From contig CP128386.1 in assembly GCA_030345135.1 (NCBI GenBank), positions 3,001,677-3,065,676 of the forward strand: DNA of 64,000 bases. The letters are read 5' to 3'. Shown here piece by piece: positions 35,519 to 43,716 of the stretch. Made by a program: the position numbers and the translations under genes. This stretch comes from Chitinophagaceae bacterium DXS (GTDB lineage: Bacteria > Bacteroidota > Bacteroidia > Chitinophagales > Chitinophagaceae). Within the stretch, counting starts at the first letter, position 1. Every line of letters begins with the position of its first letter. The notes under the pieces were generated by a model. That model did no database searches, was not told the DNA's origin, and worked only from the letters and a program-made list of their open reading frames with translations.

Positions 35519-37741
35519 TTATTTCTTCATTAGGACAATCAAACTATCATTCTTTTGAACTTTACAATATTTTCCACCGCTCAATAACTCATCAACAAAA
35601 GTTGTAACGCCGGGAAAATATCCTGCATAATCATGAAAAGCAACATAACCGTCCTTTATAAGAAAGGGTGCAAAATGGCTAAAATCCGATGACACATTTT
35701 GATAGTCGTGCAAGCCATCTATAAACAATAAAGAAATAGGCTGCTGCCATTGTACATTAGCTGCACGCTCCTGGATTACCTCGACAATCTCCGTCAAGCC
35801 GGCGCCCAAAATGTTCTTCTTAAATTCATTCAACGAAGGGGGATATTTTTTCAATCCCTGATCCACCGCACCCAGTTTCCCATCGTGCGGATCAACACTG
35901 GCAATTCTTGCGTTTGGAAAAAGGTCTTTTACAATAGTTCCTAATAATACCGTGGACTTCCCATGATAACAGCCGGTTTCAACTATGTATTGAAGTTGAT
36001 CAGCGTTCTGCAGGGAATGGATACAACAGTTCGCTAATAACCTTGCTTCAGATTCGCTAAGCCAGCCTTGTGTATTACGCATTTTATCCAGTGCGGCTTG
36101 AATATCATAGCCGACATCTGCATGTTGCATTGTAATTGGCTGGCGTTCCGTTTCTGTAACATATTCGTTGAATTTGCCCCGGATAAATTTGCGAATGGGA
36201 TCATGTGTTGAACGTGGAACAGGATGTACCCAGTACATATCAGGTTTAAGAAAAGCTTTATTAAGTTCATCCGTATGTACATCCTGCCGGTATCTCACCA
36301 GATTGTAACTACATGGATTTGCGCAGATATCATAACCGAGTAATTTTACTAAAGTTGGCAGGATCACTTCTTCACTCGCCCAGATCTTCGTATGCCGCAT
36401 TATTTCCTGCAGCGTTGCATTGGTATTGAAAAGCTGCAGCAGATCCTTGCAGGCATCTTTGGTAAACACAGTTGAAGGCCAGAATGTCCAATGCACGAAA
36501 TGATCTTCTCCGCCTTCAAATTGAGCTAACAACGGCTTCCATAAATCGAATTCACGAAAGGCCTGTAATGCAACATTATTTGTTTTATTATTTCTATCAA
36601 CCCGGAGTGGATTGCTTGACAACATACCAGCACGACCATCAAGATTAGAGAAGAAACTACTCATAAATACTGTGTAGCCCGGCTTTATGCTTAGTTGGTC
36701 AGAGTCCACAATAGTAAGTATATCATTATCTAAACCCTCCAGCATATACTGCATGCTTCTTAATGCGAAGTCATGCAGGTATCCATGCTTTACTGGTCTG
36801 GGCGCGGGATGCCTTACTGCATTATATTTCCGCAATGGAAAATTTTCCGGGACCAGGTTGCTGTTGGTTCCACCGTTATACAGCAATATCGTTGATTCCG
36901 GGTCGTTATAATGAAGGTTTTCAACAAGATCAAGAATACAGTCCGGTTGTTCATGAACAAGGCAGGCATAAACATTTTTTATTGCCGGAAGCTCTTTCTT
37001 GTACTTCGTCAATTGTAGTCCGTAATCCGGTGCTGAAGGATAAGTGATATGACCATTGGTATAATATTGCCAGTCGTCAGACATTATGCGTTTGATCTTA
37101 TCCGTACTATACGGATGCCACCACGCGCCGGACGTATTTTTGGGGCTGACATTATCCCTGTGGATCATATGTACGGAAAAATCGTATTGCGAAAGAACTG
37201 ATACTTTTTCAGCTGGCGTGTTCCATACGAATAACCCATCCATACCCACATTAATGTCGGCAAACTGATTCTTTGCCCACAGTGTTTTTGTAAAACACAA
37301 AGAGCTTCCCAGCAGCCAGACACGTTGATTGGAGGGATATATATATTGATAGCCCGCTTTGCTACCCAAATCAAAGTAAAGCAAAGTGTTTATGCCACAA
37401 ACCTGCGTATTGTTGTCCAGTAATGACTTTATTTGGTATTGTAAACGCCATGGAGCATACCAGTCGTCATCATCCCAATTGGCAATGATGTCACCAGCAG
37501 CATAACGACACGCCAGGTTGAGCTTTGCACCTAGTGTAATTTTTTGTGGCAGGCGGTAATAACGTATGCACGGTAAATCGGGTATGAGATCCTGGATATT
37601 GTCCTGCCCATCATCAATAACAATGAGTTCCTTGTTCTCATAATCCTGCCTGAGAAAATACCGTATAGCATGTGGTATAAACTCCCGCCGGTTATAGGTG
37701 GGCATTATACAGGAGACAAGCGGAACACGCATAGCAGACAT
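35519..37741 (-). CDS. GT2 glycosyltransferase-methyltransferase fusion
   Basis: A 740-aa protein. Residues 1 to about 230 are a GT-A family 2 glycosyltransferase (VSCIMPTYNRREFIPHAI, ELIVIDDGQDN, AAGDIIANWDDDDWYAPW with the DxD). The middle (about 245-520) is a second glycosyltransferase-like region (CLVHEQPDCILDLVENL, ILTIVDSDQLSIKPGY). Residues about 570-740 form a class I methyltransferase (IVETGCYHGKSTVLLG, ARIASVDPHDGKLG, LLFIDGLHDYQNVSSDF, GYVAFHDYAG). No membrane segment. It probably elongates and methylates a glycan. It sits between the cargo genes and the end of the eCIS array, separated from the latter by a terminator. Confidence 0.8.
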   Translation of the reverse strand: MSAMRVPLVSCIMPTYNRREFIPHAIRYFLRQDYENKELIVIDDGQDNIQDLIPDLPCIRYYRLPQKITLGAKLNLACRYAAGDIIANWDDDDWYAPWRLQYQIKSLLDNNTQVCGINTLLYFDLGSKAGYQYIYPSNQRVWLLGSSLCFTKTLWAKNQFADINVGMDGLFVWNTPAEKVSVLSQYDFSVHMIHRDNVSPKNTSGAWWHPYSTDKIKRIMSDDWQYYTNGHITYPSAPDYGLQLTKYKKELPAIKNVYACLVHEQPDCILDLVENLHYNDPESTILLYNGGTNSNLVPENFPLRKYNAVRHPAPRPVKHGYLHDFALRSMQYMLEGLDNDILTIVDSDQLSIKPGYTVFMSSFFSNLDGRAGMLSSNPLRVDRNNKTNNVALQAFREFDLWKPLLAQFEGGEDHFVHWTFWPSTVFTKDACKDLLQLFNTNATLQEIMRHTKIWASEEVILPTLVKLLGYDICANPCSYNLVRYRQDVHTDELNKAFLKPDMYWVHPVPRSTHDPIRKFIRGKFNEYVTETERQPITMQHADVGYDIQAALDKMRNTQGWLSESEARLLANCCIHSLQNADQLQYIVETGCYHGKSTVLLGTIVKDLFPNARIASVDPHDGKLGAVDQGLKKYPPSLNEFKKNILGAGLTEIVEVIQERAANVQWQQPISLLFIDGLHDYQNVSSDFSHFAPFLIKDGYVAFHDYAGYFPGVTTFVDELLSGGKYCKVQKNDSLIVLMKK

Positions 37742-37960
37742 TAATGAGAAGGTTTAACCACATTGTACGCAGAGTTGTTTTCACAGAGTTTCGCAGTATT
37801 TTTTACACCATGATTGTTACAGCAAATAGCGTTATTTTGCGGAGAATAAACGCTATGAGATAGTTTGCAAGTTTCAATTCTGTGCAACTCTGTGCGAAAC
37901 TCAATGTAACTCTGTGGTGAAAATTTCAAATCTCAAATCTGAAATTCTTCTCCTTTTTAA

Positions 37961-37996
37961 AACAAAAAAACGAGGACAGTTAAGACCAACCTCGTT
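37961..37996 (-). terminator. Rho-independent terminator, minus strand
   Basis: The stem AACGAGG (37969-37975) pairs with CCTCGTT (37990-37996) with a 14-base loop. On the minus strand the stem is followed by a run of seven T (37962-37968). It is about 520 bp downstream of the last eCIS gene, so it is the likely 3' end of that transcript. It lies just upstream of the GT2 gene. Confidence 0.7.
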
Positions 37997-37999
37997 AAA

Positions 38000-38035
38000 T
38001 GTGCAACGCGGGATTCGAACCCTTCACCTGTTTCA
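38000..38035 (-). pseudogene. tRNA-like 3' fragment (T-arm)
   Basis: The minus strand reads GGGTTCGAATCCCGCGTTGC, which matches a tRNA T-loop (TTCGAAT) with three paired stem bases and a possible 7-base acceptor strand. I find no matching 5' acceptor, D-arm or anticodon arm upstream. A terminator follows directly. It may be a tRNA remnant left by an integration or recombination event, or the tail of another structured RNA. Confidence 0.35.
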
Positions 38036-38518
38036 CAAAAGTTACTATCAGAACAAACTTACGCATGCAGAGACCGCAACAACTGCTAACAACTGACCAA
38101 TACCAAAGGAAAACGTCACACATAGTGAAGTTAGAAAATATTGCTGAAAGATCAAAGCGTAAAATACAATGCCGGCAAGGTTTTTTGATATTTTAATCTT
38201 ATTATTAATTCAATACAAGTGAAACAATTTTCTTGGTCGGCAAGGTTCTGTTTCGATGACATACTTGCAAAGGACGAATTCACTTTGCAAAACCCTAAGC
38301 ACCTAAAATGTCAACCCCTCGGGTTTTCGAATACAATTCTTGATAGCCACCATCTATAATAATTTCATCCCTTCGCGATTTACCCCATTGGCAGTTTTTT
38401 TTTCTCAACCATGCAAAACTTGTCTAGTATAAATATGACTCCAAAAATATCTGACATGCGATAGCTTAAATGTCACTCCTTACCTCATGCCTGATACCTG
38501 ATACCTTACACCTCACTC

Positions 38519-41332
38519 CTAAGTATTATTCTGATAAACAACACCCGCCTTTACTGTCGTACTTGCAATTTTACCGGGCGTTACGTTCCACATTACAACC
38601 CACTGAGCAGTCCCTGGTTTAGCTTGCAAGGGATTTACATTGATGCCGAACGAAAAACTTTTTTTCTGATCTCCGTCGAAGCTTGTAGCCATATTCTGAG
38701 AGACTATTACTCTGAAGCCGAGGTTTCCCCAAACTCTTATGCCGTCAATATCTGTATTATCGTTGGCAACTAATCTTTCCAGTGTCAGTGTGTTGTTTTC
38801 TATCAGGATATTGCTTCCGTTCCCTGCAAAAATTCCATAGCGATCCAGCTTGCCAACGGTAGTTGGTAACGTTACTGCAATTGTATTATTGGAGATAGAC
38901 AGATTTGAAATGCTATCCGGTTGTACCACCGCCGTTCTGTGACTTACACCCACATGAATACCCTGCAAAACATCTGTTATAACGTTGCCGGATATATGCA
39001 GATTCTTTCCCACCTGCCCACCAACAGTGATGCCTTGCGCGGCAATGCTCCTTGTTTGTGTGGCGGCAGCCTGAACAAAGATGCCAAATTGCCTGAACCT
39101 GTCCTGCAATACGCTTTCAGTAACAAATCTTGTTGCCAGCTTTTGTACGCGAATCTGCAATTCCTTCTCAGATTTTGCTGGTGCCGGATAAAGTGTTTCC
39201 ATGGCCCTTTTCCATTCATTCTGTAACGATTGATCGCTTTTGAAGTTGACAGAAAAATTACCTGACGTAATGGTTACGTTGTTCGATCCTGCAGGCGGGC
39301 TACCCGCTTTACTTATCTGAAGATTTGAAGAGAGCAACTTGCGCAAGCCCAACTCCAGTTGTTTGTTGAGACCACCGGAAGCAGGTGTTGAATAAACTTT
39401 CAGGCTGTTCCGTTCAATCCAGCAGTTGGAAGCATTGATAACAAGTATGCCCTGTTGCAGGTTTCCTATTTGCAAATCGCAATCTTCAATGCGCACCGGG
39501 CAAGGAGTTGCAGCATCATTGGTCACTGTAATACAGGTGCAATTACGTGTTGCGCTTGCACCACTTTTTAAACTTAAATGATCAACATTTACAGCCTCAC
39601 ATCCTGTAAAGCTGAAAACGCCATTCAAGTGCACTGCCAATGCTGGTTGATTGGGGCTCACTGCCCCGCCTTCAGCATAAAGGTCACGTACGTTAACTGT
39701 CTTGCAATGATCAAAAATAATAGCAGTTTCAGCATTAGCAGAAACAATACGACTCGCAGGACCACATCCCACCATTTTAAGGTTGCCTTTATTTTTAAGC
39801 ACCACCGGATTCGCAAGAGGATAAAGTCCGGATTGAAAACAGATCTGTGCGTCCATTCCGTCAGCTAGCGTGGTTAATGCGCTTTCCCAGCCTGCACCCG
39901 GCTTTACAACAATGGTACAGGAACCCCCGCCACTGCGCTGGCATAGCAAATCCAATGCCTGTTGCACAGTTGTGGCTTGCGGAAAATTACAGTTGGTATT
40001 ATTAAAGCAAACATCTTCGGCGCAAATGCCGGTTAATGAAGGAAACTTAGGCCGGCAATCTATAAAATTTACCTGGCCGCCTTTAGCAACCAGCAGCCCC
40101 AATTTCCCAAAGTGTCTTTTTATTCCTGAAGGCGATTGAGGAATGGAAAACTGTAAATTATCAACAGGCCATTCAATATTTCCGGTAGCTGTTCTGGCAG
40201 GGATCAACCAATAGTCACCGGTGCGGTAAGTACCTGCACTGAACAAAACCTGTACCCCACTTTCAATGGTGATCCAGTCGTTCGTCATGGCGATCCCATT
40301 ATCCATACCTGTTCCTGAAACATCCCATCTGCGGAGCTTTAAACCGGTCTTGCCTGCATACTGCGGGATCGCTGTTTTAAACGTTACTTTCAACAGATCC
40401 TGATCGATAGTATCAATCTGAACCAATGTACCTCCTGCCATTGTAGGCTCGATCTCTACAATTTCAACCCATTGACCGTTTGCAAATCCAAGGACATCAT
40501 CTTTGCCAATATCAGCAACAGTTACTGCGCTGTCAAATACCTGCATAATATTTGTTTCAACAGATGCATTGTCCCGCGACCATGTGAATGTAGCCACGCT
40601 ACGATCCCCGCCTTTAGCAATTTGAATCCGGTATAACTGATTCTCCAGGCCACTATATCCTGAACTCGGCGGAAGAACACAGGGCGTTTTCTGCGATGTG
40701 TTCTTTACGGCCTGCGCATTCATTTTGCCGGTTGTTGCAGCTATTGTATTATCCCATTCGCTGAAACCCGTAGCACATGAAGGAGAAATAACATCTGTTA
40801 CTTTTAATATTTTTACCTGCCATACATTTTGCAAACGGGTTGTAGTATCTGCTTCTCCCAGTGCAACTTCCTGAATGTGCGGATCATCATGAAAATTTCT
40901 TTCCCGCTGCCAGCCTTCAACATACACAATATATGTTCCGTCTTTTAAGGGTGGTTTAACCGGACTTGCAGGCGAGCCGGGGGGGCTCGTTGGAATATTG
41001 AAATCAGACAGATCCGGATTGAGATAATACGGCTGTTGCAAATAAGTTGTTGTTCCAGGCTCAAGTTCAAATAACAGTCCATCCAGATATATACGGCCCG
41101 GCAATATGGTAAAGTCACTGCCATCAGCAAATGGAACAATAAAGAAACCATTATTCTGCTTAGGTATACCTGTTGCGCCGATAACATCTACCGTTTCAGT
41201 TGAAATGCGATATTGCTGAATGTCCACCTGCTCGTTCCAGTCAGCATCAACCTGTACCCTTCCCTGCTGCTCAAGCACTGCACTGTAGTGCTTTTTAGCA
41301 TCGAATAGTTTTCTTGAATAATCGCCTGGCAT
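38519..41332 (-). CDS. DUF6519 eCIS protein with right-handed beta-helix
   Basis: A 937-aa protein, last gene of the eCIS array. The N-terminal ~430 residues are the DUF6519 domain (MPGDYSRKLFDAKKHYSAVL, GRVQVDADWNEQVDIQQYRI, IYLDGLLFE). Residues about 470-880 are a parallel beta-helix of the pectate-lyase type, with repeated short strands (LKMVGCGPASRIVSA, VRIEDCDLQIGNLQQGILVI, ISNLSISNNTIAV). Such proteins are common at the distal end of Bacteroidota eCIS loci and may form a fibre or surface-binding part of the particle. Function is inferred. The start is ATG. Confidence 0.85.
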   Translation of the reverse strand: MPGDYSRKLFDAKKHYSAVLEQQGRVQVDADWNEQVDIQQYRISTETVDVIGATGIPKQNNGFFIVPFADGSDFTILPGRIYLDGLLFELEPGTTTYLQQPYYLNPDLSDFNIPTSPPGSPASPVKPPLKDGTYIVYVEGWQRERNFHDDPHIQEVALGEADTTTRLQNVWQVKILKVTDVISPSCATGFSEWDNTIAATTGKMNAQAVKNTSQKTPCVLPPSSGYSGLENQLYRIQIAKGGDRSVATFTWSRDNASVETNIMQVFDSAVTVADIGKDDVLGFANGQWVEIVEIEPTMAGGTLVQIDTIDQDLLKVTFKTAIPQYAGKTGLKLRRWDVSGTGMDNGIAMTNDWITIESGVQVLFSAGTYRTGDYWLIPARTATGNIEWPVDNLQFSIPQSPSGIKRHFGKLGLLVAKGGQVNFIDCRPKFPSLTGICAEDVCFNNTNCNFPQATTVQQALDLLCQRSGGGSCTIVVKPGAGWESALTTLADGMDAQICFQSGLYPLANPVVLKNKGNLKMVGCGPASRIVSANAETAIIFDHCKTVNVRDLYAEGGAVSPNQPALAVHLNGVFSFTGCEAVNVDHLSLKSGASATRNCTCITVTNDAATPCPVRIEDCDLQIGNLQQGILVINASNCWIERNSLKVYSTPASGGLNKQLELGLRKLLSSNLQISKAGSPPAGSNNVTITSGNFSVNFKSDQSLQNEWKRAMETLYPAPAKSEKELQIRVQKLATRFVTESVLQDRFRQFGIFVQAAATQTRSIAAQGITVGGQVGKNLHISGNVITDVLQGIHVGVSHRTAVVQPDSISNLSISNNTIAVTLPTTVGKLDRYGIFAGNGSNILIENNTLTLERLVANDNTDIDGIRVWGNLGFRVIVSQNMATSFDGDQKKSFSFGINVNPLQAKPGTAQWVVMWNVTPGKIASTTVKAGVVYQNNT

Positions 41333-41664
41333 AGTTAATAAGGTTTGTGAAATGATGTACGACTTTCTATGTATGATGTTAGATGTACGATGTTAGATGT
41401 AGGATGTCAGATGTAGGATGTTAGATGTATGAGGAACGTCTGATTTGCTAATGTCCGATCTCTGATTTTATGAGGACGTTTTGACCTGAATATATGCCTC
41501 ACTATTTATGAGCATGTATTTAAAGTAAGTTAGACATCTATCAATCAGACATCAGAAATTTAAAAAATATGTTTGAAATATTTGCTGACAGAATTCTGTT
41601 ACACGCTTGCCACAAAACGAATTCAGAGATCAGCAAATCAGATATCAGCGATATTCCTGATCTG
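41333..41664. repeat. 332-bp repeat-word spacer
   Basis: 41355-41430 is a run of GATGTTAGATGTACGATGTT units (8-9 bp period, degenerate). 41445-41545 and 41620-41660 hold TCTGATTT / ATCAGACATCAGAAAT words. No gene supported. Confidence 0.65.
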
Positions 41665-43716
41665 TTACGATGCCAAAAATATCCCTGCCTGCAAGCTGAA
41701 TCGCAAATATTCATTTAATCGCGTACGCAAGTTGGTCAAGCGTTGAGGTTGATATAAATCGCGGAATACGCCCATTTCGGCTTCGTTGTCTGCGCCTTCG
41801 GTTATTTCAACTGCACAAAGCCTGCTCAGTTGGCAATAAGCAGCATCCCCATATTTTAGAGAATTGAACATCGGCCGTATTCTTGTTGCGTCTGTATCAT
41901 CTGCCGGCTGACAATTAAACCTGCGTGGCAATCTTGAGCCTGGCGGAATATAGGAGTATCTTACGCAGCCTTCCTGCAAACGTTGTGCAGTAACAGGAAG
42001 AATATCATTTGCGTCTTTCGCAGATGCAGCGTAAAAGATGACATTTGAAGCCAGCTGCATAATACGGGTGGCTACTTTACCAATGACGGTAGTATTTTCT
42101 ACCTGCAATACAGCACCATAGCTATCAAGTCCGTTAAGACCACAATAAGCAACTGCGTTATCACTTAATGCATCAACAATTGAATTGGAAATATAAACAG
42201 TTGAAGAATCACTGGCCCGGATAGCACCCGTTATCGATTTATTTATTTTAACCGTAACATCGGCCATCTCTACAATTAATCTTGGCTGTTGCGATTGGGT
42301 TGCAACTGTTCCTATTTGTGCACTTGGTCCAGGTAATAAAGTACAGTGTGTTACCTGCAATGAATCAAGCTGGTTAACTTTTCCGGAGCCGTCCGTTTCC
42401 GGCAATCGTAAACATCCACCGCTTACCAGCAATCCATTCAGGCTAAGAACAGCGTTTTCTCCTCCAAAAATTTCCAGATCATCATCCAGTACCAAAACGG
42501 GCCGTTGTTTATCCTGGGCCCTTATTTCAATTTTTTTTCCATCAGCAATTTTTACTGAAGGTGTTTCAATGTAATAAGCATTGTCCGTAATTTCTATTAT
42601 GCCACCTGTCTGTTCCAATACATTTAATGCCGCTTGTATGGTGGGATGCTGATTGGGTACCTGCACAACCGCTAACTCAGACATAAAACTATCTGAGCGA
42701 GCATATTCGCCGCCACCAATCTTATCACTGAATCCGTAATAATAGTTCACAGATACTTTTTGTGGAGGAGGCTGTAGCGCAGGAAATGCGATACGGCCCA
42801 GCACAGGATCTACAGCAACTTTACTTTGTGGCATATTAACCCAATCGCCGGATCCATCTGTGGCATCGCTCAGATTACAAATGCTTACAAATTCTTTATC
42901 ATCAATAAACACACTTCTGTCTACACCATAATAGTCATCCGTATAATTGTACATTACGGTACGGCTAATGGGCATAGGTACATTTACCGGTGTGGACAAA
43001 TGTGTTATTTCATCTTCAGGTACCGGATGATTGTACAACTGTGTGTCTTTACCCAATGCATCAAATTTGTAGCGGCGGTCATCTACTTTATAAGCTGGTG
43101 CGCTTGTAATTGAGTAGCTATCCAGTCTCCAAAGAAATATGCCAACATTGGGAATATTGTATTTCCCCCTGCGCGATTCAATATTACGCACATCGAGTGT
43201 ACGTGTTAGTTTATCGAAAGGCGTATTTACATATTCCATTTTCTCCCAGTTGCGAAGTGCAGAAACGGAAAGGTTAGTGGGTCTAAGATGGTTAAGATAT
43301 TGTGTTGTGGCAAGCAATTGAAAATATTCAACCACATTGGCTGTCCATCCGGTAACATCTCTCGCCAGTTGTTCCAGTACGGCTGCTGTTCCTTTACGGC
43401 GACGGTAAGATATTGTATTTGCCACCTGCGCCCTTTCGCTGAATGACGCACCGGGAAAAGTTATCAGTCCGCGTGTTCCGACCAGGCCACCAATATATGG
43501 AACCACCCATTCGGCGCAGGTTTCAATAAACTGATCATCATATAGCTGGTCGAAATTTTCTTCAAGCACTGCAATCTGCTCTGCAATCAATCCCAGCAAC
43601 GCCTTTAACGGGCCATCAAATTCTTGTCCGGGAACCAGGCTGTTACCACTCTCCTGGTCGCGCACCTGGTTAAAGAGTGGCAGTAATTTGAATATGGTTT
43701 CTTTAGTAAAGCTCAT
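41665..43716 (-). CDS. eCIS baseplate gpI-like protein with beta-helix
   Basis: A 683-aa protein. The first ~170 residues are phage P2 gpI-like (FNQVRDQESGNSLVPGQEFD, LLGLIAEQIAVLEENFDQLY, WVVPYIGGLVGT, RRKGTAAVLEQLARDVTGW). The middle to C-terminal part (about 355-600) is beta-helix-like (VPNQHPTIQAALNVLEQTGG, VLSLNGLLVSGGCLRL, YISNSIVDALSDNAVAYCGL). gpI proteins connect baseplate wedge and tail fibres; the helix may carry a receptor-binding or fibre role. The ATG overlaps the end of the gpJ-like gene (43713-43716). Confidence 0.85.
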   Translation of the reverse strand: MSFTKETIFKLLPLFNQVRDQESGNSLVPGQEFDGPLKALLGLIAEQIAVLEENFDQLYDDQFIETCAEWVVPYIGGLVGTRGLITFPGASFSERAQVANTISYRRRKGTAAVLEQLARDVTGWTANVVEYFQLLATTQYLNHLRPTNLSVSALRNWEKMEYVNTPFDKLTRTLDVRNIESRRGKYNIPNVGIFLWRLDSYSITSAPAYKVDDRRYKFDALGKDTQLYNHPVPEDEITHLSTPVNVPMPISRTVMYNYTDDYYGVDRSVFIDDKEFVSICNLSDATDGSGDWVNMPQSKVAVDPVLGRIAFPALQPPPQKVSVNYYYGFSDKIGGGEYARSDSFMSELAVVQVPNQHPTIQAALNVLEQTGGIIEITDNAYYIETPSVKIADGKKIEIRAQDKQRPVLVLDDDLEIFGGENAVLSLNGLLVSGGCLRLPETDGSGKVNQLDSLQVTHCTLLPGPSAQIGTVATQSQQPRLIVEMADVTVKINKSITGAIRASDSSTVYISNSIVDALSDNAVAYCGLNGLDSYGAVLQVENTTVIGKVATRIMQLASNVIFYAASAKDANDILPVTAQRLQEGCVRYSYIPPGSRLPRRFNCQPADDTDATRIRPMFNSLKYGDAAYCQLSRLCAVEITEGADNEAEMGVFRDLYQPQRLTNLRTRLNEYLRFSLQAGIFLAS

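Larger units (their letters stand above)
37742..38518. other. 777-bp gene-free spacer after the eCIS array
   Basis: No gene supported. 37775-37920 holds inverted 'CACAGAGTTTCGCAG' words on both sides. 37961-37996 is a terminator, and 38000-38035 a tRNA-like fragment (both listed separately). 38486-38518 is a CCTGATACC-class run that reaches the stop of the DUF6519 gene. The rest is AT-rich without clear structure. Confidence 0.55.

Noticed and set aside
38281-38420. Possible further RNA gene upstream of the tRNA-like fragment (tmRNA considered)
   Set aside because: No matching 5' acceptor strand, no tag-like reading frame and no pairing partner for the 3' part could be found by eye.
41355-41430. 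Run of short repeated units that looks like a CRISPR array
   Set aside because: Units are 8-9 bp, degenerate and directly joined; there are no unique spacers of 25-40 bp and no cas genes in the window.
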